Assembly: GCF_002000245.1 (NCBI RefSeq)
Contig: NZ_MTCM01000002.1
Coordinates: 124,001 to 188,000 of the forward strand
Reading direction: 5' to 3'
DNA: 64,000 nt
DNA from: Sphingobacterium sp. CZ-UAM
Lineage (GTDB): Bacteria; Bacteroidota; Bacteroidia; Sphingobacteriales; Sphingobacteriaceae
This document shows, one piece after another, positions 1-7,431 of the stretch (the stretch's first letter is position 1; each line of letters starts with the position of its first letter). The notes beneath the pieces were generated by a model. The model was not told where the DNA came from, made no database searches, and was given only the letters and a program-made list of their open reading frames with translations. Made by a program: the position numbers and the translations under genes.

Positions 1-60
1 CATAATGTATGCTTGGCTATCAGAAGAGCAGACGAAAAATTGAGATGATGTAGCTAGAAA

Positions 61-327
61 TTAGGATTGCAGTGGAATCAATACATTGTGTTCCAAACGC
101 ACTGGTACCTGCTTCACTGAGGTAAACCCATCTTCCTTAGAAATAATATTAGAAAGATCCAGTCCTCTTTTGGAGAACGTGCTGATTAAAGCGGTTCTAA
201 AAGTTGCTTTGGCCGAGCCCCAGCCTTGGCCTAAGATTGTGTCGTTGTTGAGCTGAATCAGTTCGTCGGTGGAATAGTAGTTGAATTTTTCCAGTAAGTG
301 TTGGTAAAGATTTGTTGTTGTAGCCAT
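61..327 (-). CDS. Small protein of unknown function (88 aa)
   Basis: I do not recognise a family. The protein is soluble, with no signal peptide or membrane segment. It opens with a Thr-rich MATTT and a short amphipathic stretch, and has a Gly-Trp-Gly turn (GQGWGS) near residue 34. It is encoded alone on the minus strand and is separated from the divergent DUF3050 gene by about 370 bp. A TATATTTG -7-like box on the minus strand (487-494) would give a leader of about 150 nt before the ATG. The ATG at 327 is the only sensible start. The gene is complete. It could be a small regulatory or nucleic-acid-associated protein, but nothing in the sequence proves that. Confidence 0.6.
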   Translation of the reverse strand: MATTTNLYQHLLEKFNYYSTDELIQLNNDTILGQGWGSAKATFRTALISTFSKRGLDLSNIISKEDGFTSVKQVPVRLEHNVLIPLQS

Positions 328-686
328 ACAATTTAAAAATTTAAAGGATTAAACCATAAACTGTATCCAGATCTTGTTGGGAAAATAAGCGTTGTTTAAC
401 GTTTATTTTGGTCGAAACCCGTATTAATTTACCACCGCGGTGTCTACACTCGGTTGGTATTGCATCATGCAATTCTGAATACTCTACAAATATAGTAGAT
501 TATTTTTTATAATTAAAAATATTTTTGTTTTTAGCAGTAATTGGTTGTAGTTATGAAGATAAGACATACAAAAGTGAGGTTAGTCATTCAGCTTTGATTT
601 GGTTATGAAGTGGATAGGTGACTGATAATTTATCATGATACTGTAATCTCGTCGAAAATACTTTAAAAAACAGCGATAAGACAATA
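328..686. other. Intergenic region with candidate structured leader
   Basis: No gene is visible here. On the minus strand a TATATTTG box at 487-494 points toward the small gene ending at 61. The transcript would then run through two palindromes, CACCGCGGTG (433-442) and ATTGCATCATGCAAT (459-473). These lie in a patch richer in G+C than the very AT-rich DNA around 490-540. No -33 element is evident. The rest, 500-680, shows nothing recognisable. Confidence 0.4.
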
Positions 687-692
687 CTTTTG
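685..692 (+). promoter_or_regulatory. -7 box TACTTTTG for the DUF3050 gene
   Basis: TACTTTTG matches the Bacteroidota housekeeping -7 consensus TAnnTTTG and ends four bases before the ATG at 697. If it is used, transcription would begin at or almost at the start codon, giving a leaderless mRNA. No clear -33 TTTG lies upstream. Confidence 0.4.
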
Positions 693-696
693 CGGC

Positions 697-1461
697 ATGA
701 ATAGAATTGCGGAAATTAACGAATACATTGCTGCCGAACGCGAGGTATTATTGCAACACCCTTTGTATCGTAAAATCAAAACGATCAAGAATCTACGTTC
801 TTTTACAGAAGGGCATGTGTATGCTGTATGGGATTTTATGTCTTTATTAAAAGCTTTACAGATTAAATTGACCTGTACAACATTGCCTTGGTTTGCAAGT
901 GAACATCCATCAACACGTTATCTGATCAATGAAATTGTTTTAGCGGAGGAGTCCGACGAATATATTGATGGTCGCCGTTTGAGCCATTTTGAAATGTATT
1001 TGGACGCAATGAATGAAATGGGAGCTGATCTTCACCTTGTCAATAAGTTTATAACCCATGCTAAGCAATCTAAAAGTATTTTTGATGCCATCGCAGTGAC
1101 AACCTTGGATAAAAGGATCAAAGATTTTCTGAATTTTACATTTGAACTGATCGAAGAAGGCGAGGTACATAAAATTGCTGCTGCCTTTACATTCGGTCGT
1201 GAAGACCTTATCCCGGGAATGTTTACTTCCATCTTACAGGAATTGAAGTCCAACTTTCCTGAATCAAGCTTAGATAATTTTATCTACTATTTCCAACGTC
1301 ATATTGATCTGGACGGTGATGAACATGGTCCCTTGGCCATGCAGATGATCGGCGATCTGGCCAAAGACGATGATGAAAAGTGGGAGGAAATGAAAATAGT
1401 CAGTAAAGAGGCGCTTAAAAAGCGTATTGAACTCTGGAACGCAATAGAAGATTCCCTGTAG
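697..1461 (+). CDS. DUF3050 domain protein (heme-oxygenase-like fold)
   Basis: A 254-aa soluble protein that resembles the DUF3050 family along its whole length. Family features visible are an N-terminal LLQHPLY segment, VYAVWDFMSLLKALQ (about residues 47-61), an acidic NEIVLAEESDE stretch, and SHFEMYLDAM (about 97-106). The conserved His/Glu pattern fits the heme-oxygenase/TENA-like helical fold assigned to the family, but the reaction is unknown. The start is supported by the family N-terminus and by the -7 box directly upstream. The gene stands alone and converges on the M56 gene, and its stop codon is inside a terminator hairpin. Confidence 0.85.
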   Translation: MNRIAEINEYIAAEREVLLQHPLYRKIKTIKNLRSFTEGHVYAVWDFMSLLKALQIKLTCTTLPWFASEHPSTRYLINEIVLAEESDEYIDGRRLSHFEMYLDAMNEMGADLHLVNKFITHAKQSKSIFDAIAVTTLDKRIKDFLNFTFELIEEGEVHKIAAAFTFGREDLIPGMFTSILQELKSNFPESSLDNFIYYFQRHIDLDGDEHGPLAMQMIGDLAKDDDEKWEEMKIVSKEALKKRIELWNAIEDSL

Positions 1462-1475
1462 GGAACCTTCTATTG
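1442..1475. terminator. Bidirectional terminator hairpin overlapping the DUF3050 stop codon
   Basis: CAATAGAAG (1442-1450) pairs with CTTCTATTG (1467-1475), and TTCCC pairs with GGGAA around a TGTA loop, with one A/C mismatch. The UAG stop (1459-1461) lies in the loop and top of the stem. It sits between two convergent genes, with TTTG following on the plus strand. Confidence 0.6.
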
Positions 1476-1521
1476 TTTGACATCTCTGTAAAAAGGATCG
1501 GTCTGGTAATTTTACAGAAAA

Positions 1522-2991
1522 TTATTCCGACAGCGAAGTTTTTAAGGCTTGGGCAAAAGCGCTGATAAATTCTGGATCCAAGGTATTGGAAAAGGTATTC
1601 ATATTTCCCAAGCTGACAATGAGTGCCGGTATTTTCGCTCCCCGTAAGATCGCGTGGCTATGGCTTTCAGCTGGTTTTTGCGTGTTCAATCCATGCTTTT
1701 GTAAATTTTGTGTGAGACGGAACGCGAGCTCGCGGCTTTGATCCTGTATCTTGGGCAGTTCAACCGCCTTTGGATACAGCAGGCCGATTGGCCGTTTGGC
1801 ATTGGAAGGGTCAACATCAAAATGGATCGAAATTAAGGCATCGCCAGTAAAGGCTGCACGGTCTTTGAGCATCATAAATTCGTCTTTCGAATGGGTCAAT
1901 ACAACCTGAAAACCTTCTTTTTCGAGTTCATTTTGAATCATTTTACAAGCCTGTAAAGTGAGATCTTTCTCTTTGAGCCCTTTGCTATTGGTGCCTCCAC
2001 TATCTTTGCCGCCATGGCCCGGATCCAGCACAATGGTCTTTGCACCGTTTTTAACAGCTCTGGAAACGGTAATTTTTTCTTTCGGGGGATTAATAAAAGA
2101 AAAAGAGACAATTAATACGCATATACAAGGAACTAACAGCAGATACTGATAACCTTTCGTGCGTGGTGATAGATTTCGCATCAGTCTGTCGACACGTTCT
2201 ACCAGTTCATTTTGGTTTTTTAAAATTCTACTTTGCATATAATCTAATTGTTGATGTTGTTGTGTCAGGTTCAGTAGGAAGCTCGCATAATCGGTCTTTC
2301 CATAGCATTCTCCCACCGCACGGTCGACCTGAAATTCATGCAGACGATGCAATTCTTTCCTGACCCAATAAATGGCCGGGTTTATCCAGAAGAAGCAGCA
2401 CATCAGTTCGATAAATAATTTGTCCCAGGCATGTCCTTTTAGAATATGCTGCGCCTCATGGGCAAAGATGAGCTTACCTTCGGGACTTTCAAGTTTGTTT
2501 TTATCCATCAAGATATAATGAAAGATCGAGCAATTATTGAAGCGATTGAATGGCGCGATCACTTTAATTCCCTGATGCTTCTGAAAATCCATCTTCTTTA
2601 AATAAAATACGAGTTTTAAGCTGCGATAAACTAATCGGGTCAGAAAGAAGGCGGCAATCACTAAATAAGCATACGCGAGTATTTTTTTAAACTCCATCCG
2701 ATCCCATAGATTGGGCTGCTCTTCGGATTCGATCGAAAGGTGGGCATTGGAATAATCTAACTGCTCTTGCTGTAGTATTTCCGGATTTGGCTTTGTTTTC
2801 GAATCGATTAATTCGACAGAATCGGTCTTAAATTTAAGAAAGGGAACCAGGGTACAAAAGCTAACCAGGGCAATAAGCAAATATCGGTTCAAGCCGAAAA
2901 ATGAAAGCTGCCGAAAAGCCAGGATAAAGAGCGAGACTAAAATAAGTAAACTGATATTGGCCTCTATACTATAGGAAAACAGGTTATTCAT
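1522..2991 (-). CDS. M56 (BlaR1/MecR1-like) membrane protease fused to an Amidase_3 domain
   Basis: A 489-aa protein taken from the ATG at 2991, which overlaps the blaI-like stop by 8 bp (ATGAATAA); a longer upstream frame is only blaI shadow. Residues 1-130 hold membrane segments. The M56 zinc motif is HEAQH (178-182) with a downstream HEFQVD (218-223). A further membrane segment is at about 283-300, followed by an N-acetylmuramoyl-L-alanine amidase-like domain (about 315-489). In that domain the three zinc ligands are visible: H326 in DPGHGG, E341 and H390 in SIHFD. The usual catalytic Glu of the C-terminal VELG motif is Ser460 (IVSLGN). By family knowledge, M56 proteins sense a cell-wall signal and trigger repressor cleavage. 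I infer that the fused domain binds muropeptides rather than cutting them. Confidence 0.85.
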   Translation of the reverse strand: MNNLFSYSIEANISLLILVSLFILAFRQLSFFGLNRYLLIALVSFCTLVPFLKFKTDSVELIDSKTKPNPEILQQEQLDYSNAHLSIESEEQPNLWDRMEFKKILAYAYLVIAAFFLTRLVYRSLKLVFYLKKMDFQKHQGIKVIAPFNRFNNCSIFHYILMDKNKLESPEGKLIFAHEAQHILKGHAWDKLFIELMCCFFWINPAIYWVRKELHRLHEFQVDRAVGECYGKTDYASFLLNLTQQHQQLDYMQSRILKNQNELVERVDRLMRNLSPRTKGYQYLLLVPCICVLIVSFSFINPPKEKITVSRAVKNGAKTIVLDPGHGGKDSGGTNSKGLKEKDLTLQACKMIQNELEKEGFQVVLTHSKDEFMMLKDRAAFTGDALISIHFDVDPSNAKRPIGLLYPKAVELPKIQDQSRELAFRLTQNLQKHGLNTQKPAESHSHAILRGAKIPALIVSLGNMNTFSNTLDPEFISAFAQALKTSLSE

Positions 2992-3355
2992 CTTCTTTAT
3001 TTTTATTGATAATTTCCTTGATTTTCTCGATGTCCGTTTCGCTGATCTTTTGTTCCTTGACAATGAATGACACCAGGTTTTCGACAGAATCATCAAAATA
3101 TTTGTTCATTACACGCGAAAAGAAAAACTTTCGGTATTGCATCTTGGAGATCAATGGATAATATTGGTACGTCTTTCCATAGGCATTGAAACCCACGTAT
3201 CCTTTTTTCTCCAAAATCCGTACAATGGATGATATCGTATTATAGGGTGTTGTTTGGGTCGGATCCATATATTCAATAATATCTTTGACAAAGGCCTGCT
3301 TTAATTTCCATATTGCGTGCATAACCTCTTCTTCTTTTTTTGTTAATTCTTCCAT
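2984..3355 (-). CDS. BlaI/MecI/CopY-family transcriptional repressor
   Basis: A 123-aa winged-helix repressor of the penicillinase-repressor family. Visible are the N-terminal LTKKEEEVMHAIWKL helix (about residues 4-18), a recognition region around TPYNTISSIVRILEKKGYV (about 36-54), and a C-terminal helical dimerisation tail. Members dimerise on dyad operators and are inactivated by proteolysis triggered by a partner M56 sensor, which here is the overlapping downstream gene. The promoter region carries three evenly spaced operator copies, so autoregulation is very likely. The gene pair is transcribed away from the secreted serine hydrolase region, but no beta-lactamase target is proven. Confidence 0.93.
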   Translation of the reverse strand: MEELTKKEEEVMHAIWKLKQAFVKDIIEYMDPTQTTPYNTISSIVRILEKKGYVGFNAYGKTYQYYPLISKMQYRKFFFSRVMNKYFDDSVENLVSFIVKEQKISETDIEKIKEIINKNKEDE

Positions 3356-3368
3356 AGTTTAAAGCTAT

Positions 3369-3424
3369 AACTTATTTTTCAGTTTATCAACTTATTTTTC
3401 AGTTTTAAAACTGAAAAATAAGTT
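3369..3424. promoter_or_regulatory. Triple 16-bp dyad operator upstream of blaI-like gene
   Basis: Three copies of AACT-N8-AGTT lie at 3369-3384, 3389-3404 and 3409-3424, exactly 20 bp apart, or two helical turns. The first two copies are identical direct repeats and the third is their reverse complement. As a result 3377-3436 forms one perfect 60-bp palindrome centred at 3406/3407. It sits directly before the repressor's ATG, as expected for a self-repressing BlaI operator. Confidence 0.75.
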
Positions 3425-3523
3425 GATAAACTGAAACTGCCTGATTTATAGTTGTTTTATTTTTTTTTGGTAAGGTTTTATACCGTTAGTCCGGTTGCGG
3501 AAATATTTGTGAAAATCTTAATT

Positions 3524-4816
3524 TCATTTTTTCAATAAATAGTCCGCCACGGCCTGATAAGCAGGCAGGGAATACGCATCGTTGGCTGAATTGGAAGCTA
3601 TGGGATGTGAGGCAAATCGGACGATCACCATTTCTGCTTTGGGATCTATATAGATCGTCTGTCCATGGACGCCACGTGCACAGAAAGCTCCATCCGCATT
3701 ATGGCTTACCCACCACATATTTTTATAACTCCACTGTTTGAGATTAGTATAGCCGGCTTTTGCAAAAGCCGGCTGGCTTCCGCCAGAGCGGATGGATTCA
3801 ACCACTTCCTTCGCGAGGATCTGTTTACCGTTAAAATAGCCCTTGTTGCGCACCATCTCACCGAACATGGCCATATCACGAAGATTGGCGCTAAGTCCTC
3901 CGCCCGCAAAGCATATACCCGCGCCGTCGATCAGATAATAGGCATCAAAATTAGCTCCCAGTGGTTGCCAGATCTTTTCGGAGAGAACTTGCGACAGGGG
4001 CTTGTTCAATACCCGCGAAATTATCCAGCCCATCACATCCGTATTGACCGTTTTATAGCCGAATGCGTCACCATGCTGACCTTTTTTCTTTACCGTCTTT
4101 AAGTAATCAAAGTAGTTTGCCGGTTCATCGCTACTTCGCTGGAAGTGGAAGGGATCTCCGGCTTTGGAGAAGGCCCATATTTCCGCATTCGGATCAGCAT
4201 AGTCTTCACTGAACTCCAGGCCTGTGGTCATGTCCAGCACCTGACGTACCGTAGCATCGCCAAAAGCAGAATGTGCAAGTTCAGGAACGTAATCCCGACA
4301 GTACTTGTTTTCAACCAAGAGACCTTCTGCAATGAGTTGCGCAGCCAGGGTACCGGTGAATGTTTTGCTAACGGACATCGCCGCGTGTATGCCTTCTTGA
4401 GTCAATGCACCAAAATATTTTTCGTAAATAATACGCCCTTTATGAAGAATAAGGATGCCATCAGTATAATTTTTTAAAAGAGATTCTGCCCAGCTGATAG
4501 ACTTTTCATCCCCAAGAGGTCGAAAGCTTAGGCTATCAATGGCCGAATCTTGGGCGGTGGAAAAAGAATAACGATTGATCAGGGGCGCAGGAACTAGTTT
4601 CGAGGGAAAGAATTCACGCATATGGCAAACACTGTAACGTAGCGCTGGAAACTTAAAAAATGTACCGTCCAACGCCGAAATAATTCGGTCTTGCGGTGGC
4701 GGAAATCCCTGCATCCACCCCAATTTATTGGGATCGGAATCTGCCGCAGATAGAAATTCTTGCGCCGGGCTCATTTGTATCAGGATTAATGGGAATAATA
4801 AGATGGCTTTTTTCAT
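3524..4816 (-). CDS. Secreted serine hydrolase (class C beta-lactamase / 6-aminohexanoate-dimer hydrolase-like)
   Basis: A 430-aa exported protein. The signal peptide starts MKKAILLFPLI and ends near SPAQ; a second ATG lies two codons upstream. The SxxK nucleophile motif is SVSKTF, followed by LLVENKYCRDYVPEL. The YxN-equivalent region is GYKTVNTDVMGWI and the C-terminal HxG-like motif is GVHGQTIYID. This combination is typical of the EstB/NylB-like beta-lactamase-fold hydrolases rather than of true AmpC enzymes. Substrate is unknown; a peptide, amide or ester is possible. It is monocistronic and divergent from the efflux operon. Its nearness to the blaI/M56 pair suggests possible co-regulation, but I see no copy of the 20-bp-spaced operator in its own upstream region. 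Confidence 0.85.
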   Translation of the reverse strand: MKKAILLFPLILIQMSPAQEFLSAADSDPNKLGWMQGFPPPQDRIISALDGTFFKFPALRYSVCHMREFFPSKLVPAPLINRYSFSTAQDSAIDSLSFRPLGDEKSISWAESLLKNYTDGILILHKGRIIYEKYFGALTQEGIHAAMSVSKTFTGTLAAQLIAEGLLVENKYCRDYVPELAHSAFGDATVRQVLDMTTGLEFSEDYADPNAEIWAFSKAGDPFHFQRSSDEPANYFDYLKTVKKKGQHGDAFGYKTVNTDVMGWIISRVLNKPLSQVLSEKIWQPLGANFDAYYLIDGAGICFAGGGLSANLRDMAMFGEMVRNKGYFNGKQILAKEVVESIRSGGSQPAFAKAGYTNLKQWSYKNMWWVSHNADGAFCARGVHGQTIYIDPKAEMVIVRFASHPIASNSANDAYSLPAYQAVADYLLKK

Positions 4817-5018
4817 GATCAACTAATATGTAAATGATATCAACCTAATAGCTACTGTGGATAGTATATATAAGTATAATAGGCAAAGCCGTCGTATTGT
4901 TTTCCATCTGGCTCCTGTTTTTGGCAGATTTCACTCTTTTATTGATAATTGATTGAAAAATGTCTTTTTTTCGTAACATATTGGCATTTGTGAAGAAATG
5001 CATTTTCCAATTAGTATC

Positions 5019-5026
5019 TAAGTTTG
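5019..5026 (+). promoter_or_regulatory. Candidate -7 box TAAGTTTG for efflux operon
   Basis: TAAGTTTG fits TAnnTTTG and lies 25 bp before the TTG start of the tolC-like gene. A TTTG at 4987-4990 is the nearest -33 candidate, but its 28-bp spacing is long, so the assignment is tentative. Confidence 0.35.
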
Positions 5027-5051
5027 CAACGCAAAAAATAACAGAAAGACA

Positions 5052-6371
5052 TTGAATTTTTTTTCGTCGTATTGGACAAAAGCAATAAGCACAGTAGCGG
5101 TGCTCCTATGCTCGGTTTTAGAAACGCAGGCTCAAGGCTCGCTGCGCATCTCGCTTGCTGATCTGATCAGTAAATCGCTGCAAAACAGTAAGTACATTGA
5201 ACAATCGCATTTGCAGTTACAGGAAAAAGCGGTCGCCGTACAGCAGCAACGGATGGAATTGCTGCCGAAAATCACTGTCAGGGCTTCCGCCAGTTATGCG
5301 AGCAATATGCCGGTCTACGATCGGGGGATATTTGCCAAACCATCACAACATGAGGTTATCCATTATTTATATGACACTGGACTCGATTTCTACCTGAACC
5401 TTTACAATGGCCATCGGGACCTTATGAAAATAGAATCAAAAAAACTCGAAATGGAACTGGCCAATATTGAGTGGAAAAGCACCACAGCACAGATCAAGCT
5501 GGAGATCTGTAACTTGTTTCTGGATCTGGATTTAGCCTATCGCAACAAATTGCTGATCGAGCAGGATATCAAAGATCAACGGACGCAATTGAAAGAGATC
5601 GAACACCGTTATACCGCGGGTGTTGTGCTGCACAGTGATGTGTTACGGATTTCACTCGAATTATCCAAGCGCGAACTGCTTTTGGTACAGATCACAAATG
5701 ATATCAAAGCATTCAACCAAAAATTGCAGCTGATCGCTGATATACGACAGGAAATTATCCCGATGTGTACCACGATGGACATTCATCCGCTGAATTATGC
5801 CGAGATTGTAGCCGTTGCCAAACAACAGGCTTTTGTACTGCTGAAATCGGAACAGGAAGTTGCGCTAAAAAAAATGAGTATCAAACAGGCGAAATCAAAC
5901 TACCTGCCCGAACTGGGCCTAACCAATACATTTACTTTTGCGAATCCACAGGTATTTTTATATCCATATAATGCGAGCTGGTACAATTTAAATATCGTAG
6001 GACTTAAATTGAACATCCCGATATCCGCCCTGTACCTTAATAAAAATATTGTTCGGGGTGCCCAGCTTGCTTTGAAGCGGGAAGAGGTAAAACACCATCA
6101 TGAAGAGGAAACGGTAGAAAATGAACTGTTACAGGCCTACTTGGATTATAACCTCGCACTGGAACAACGGGAAGTCTGTCAAAAAAATCTGGCCCTTGCC
6201 AACGAAAACGCTCGTATTATAAAAAATAGGTATTTCAAGTCTTCGGCATTGATCACGGATCTGTTGGATGCAGATATGCAATGCCTCAAGATAAACTTTG
6301 ATCTGGAATCCGCCCGGATCGCGATACAAAAACATTATTATTTTATTGAATTTTTGAAGGGTACGATCTAA
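5052..6371 (+). CDS. TolC-family outer membrane efflux protein
   Basis: A 439-aa outer membrane channel component. It begins at a TTG codon (no ATG is usable before the signal peptide), with AGAAAG about five bases upstream. The signal peptide ends near LETQAQG. Two OEP repeats of long helices follow (about residues 30-230 and 240-437), with the family's YLDYNLALEQREVCQKNL region near 370. It would form the trimeric exit duct for the two inner-membrane genes downstream. Its stop overlaps the next ATG by one base (TAATG), so the three genes form a translationally coupled operon. Substrate is unknown. The UUG start may limit translation. Confidence 0.9.
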   Translation: MNFFSSYWTKAISTVAVLLCSVLETQAQGSLRISLADLISKSLQNSKYIEQSHLQLQEKAVAVQQQRMELLPKITVRASASYASNMPVYDRGIFAKPSQHEVIHYLYDTGLDFYLNLYNGHRDLMKIESKKLEMELANIEWKSTTAQIKLEICNLFLDLDLAYRNKLLIEQDIKDQRTQLKEIEHRYTAGVVLHSDVLRISLELSKRELLLVQITNDIKAFNQKLQLIADIRQEIIPMCTTMDIHPLNYAEIVAVAKQQAFVLLKSEQEVALKKMSIKQAKSNYLPELGLTNTFTFANPQVFLYPYNASWYNLNIVGLKLNIPISALYLNKNIVRGAQLALKREEVKHHHEEETVENELLQAYLDYNLALEQREVCQKNLALANENARIIKNRYFKSSALITDLLDADMQCLKINFDLESARIAIQKHYYFIEFLKGTI

Positions 6372-7429
6372 TGAAACCTAAATCAGGCCGGTTAATGACC
6401 GAAGTACAATTGACCAGAATCACCAATTGGTTGGCTGGGATTGCTTTGTTGGCACTTTTACTATGGGGCGGGAGGATACTCTGGCTACGCTTCCGGTATA
6501 CTTATACCAATGATGCACAAGTGACCCAGTATATTAATCCTATCATCTCCCGCGTGGGCGGTTACATTGTTTCGGCTCATTATAAAGATCATCAATCGGT
6601 CAGGCGTGGCGATACCTTACTGCTGATCGACAACCGGGAATACAAATATGAAGCTGATCAGGCTTCAGCTTCGATAAACAAAGAAAATGCGGAAATCAGT
6701 GTGCTGGGCAGTCAAAAAGAAATATTGCAGGCCGAACATGAATCATTGGAACAATCCATTGCAGCGGCTGAAGCGCGGGTGACGAAACAGCAACTTGAAT
6801 ACGACCGCTACAAGTTTTTGTTTGATGAAAAATCTGCTACGGCACAGCAATTGGAGGATATAAAAGCCACACTGGAGGTGTACAAAAGTGAATTCGCCGC
6901 ATTACAGCATAAGCTGGAAGCCTCAAGGGATCGGGTGAATGATGTTGATGTGAAAAAAGGGGTAATCAATGCGGAGAAAGCACGCTTGTCAGCTGCTGCA
7001 AACCGAAAGCATCTTGATGTGGGATATACCGTAATCCGGGCTCCCTATGATGGCCGGGTAGGGAAACGTAGCATTGAAAAAGGACAGATGGTAAATCCGG
7101 GTGAGGTGCTGGGATTTATTGTCAATGCAGAGACACCAACTTGGGTGACGGCTAATTTTAAGGAAACGCAATTACGTTATCTCTCCCTTGGTGGGCGGGT
7201 AGAGGTTGTTGCGGATGCCTACCCAGATGAAACATTCTATGGAAAGATAATTTCTATTTCGCCAGCAACAGGATCTTCTTTTTCATTGCTTCCACCGGAC
7301 AATGCGACCGGTAATTTTGTGAAGATCGTACAGCGGGTTCCTGTTCGTATCGAACTGGATCGGAGTAAGGGAGCTGCAAAATTACTCTCAGGAATGAATG
7401 TCAATGTTTCGGTCTCAAAAAATCAATAA
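6371..7429 (+). CDS. HlyD/EmrA-family membrane fusion protein
   Basis: A 352-aa periplasmic adaptor with one N-terminal membrane anchor (about residues 17-35) followed by TYTNDAQVTQYINPI, the diagnostic start of the EmrA barrel. The lipoyl half-motifs (GGYIVSAHYKDHQSVRRGD and VIRAPYDGRVGKRSIEKGQ) flank an alpha-helical hairpin at about 85-210. After these comes a beta-barrel with GEVLGFIVNAETPTWVTANF. It bridges the MFS-type pump encoded next and the TolC protein encoded before it. The ATG shares its A with the upstream stop codon. Family length is normal and no defects are seen. Confidence 0.92.
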   Translation: MKPKSGRLMTEVQLTRITNWLAGIALLALLLWGGRILWLRFRYTYTNDAQVTQYINPIISRVGGYIVSAHYKDHQSVRRGDTLLLIDNREYKYEADQASASINKENAEISVLGSQKEILQAEHESLEQSIAAAEARVTKQQLEYDRYKFLFDEKSATAQQLEDIKATLEVYKSEFAALQHKLEASRDRVNDVDVKKGVINAEKARLSAAANRKHLDVGYTVIRAPYDGRVGKRSIEKGQMVNPGEVLGFIVNAETPTWVTANFKETQLRYLSLGGRVEVVADAYPDETFYGKIISISPATGSSFSLLPPDNATGNFVKIVQRVPVRIELDRSKGAAKLLSGMNVNVSVSKNQ

Positions 7430-7431
7430 CA

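Noticed and set aside
2991..3096. Longer N-terminus of the M56 protein
   Set aside because: The extra 35 residues are encoded inside the blaI-like gene in another frame and are highly basic and unlike the family; the ATG at 2991 gives the normal membrane start.
3524..4816. Classic AmpC beta-lactamase under BlaI control
   Set aside because: The active-site motifs fit NylB/EstB-like hydrolases better, and no copy of the triple operator lies upstream of this gene.
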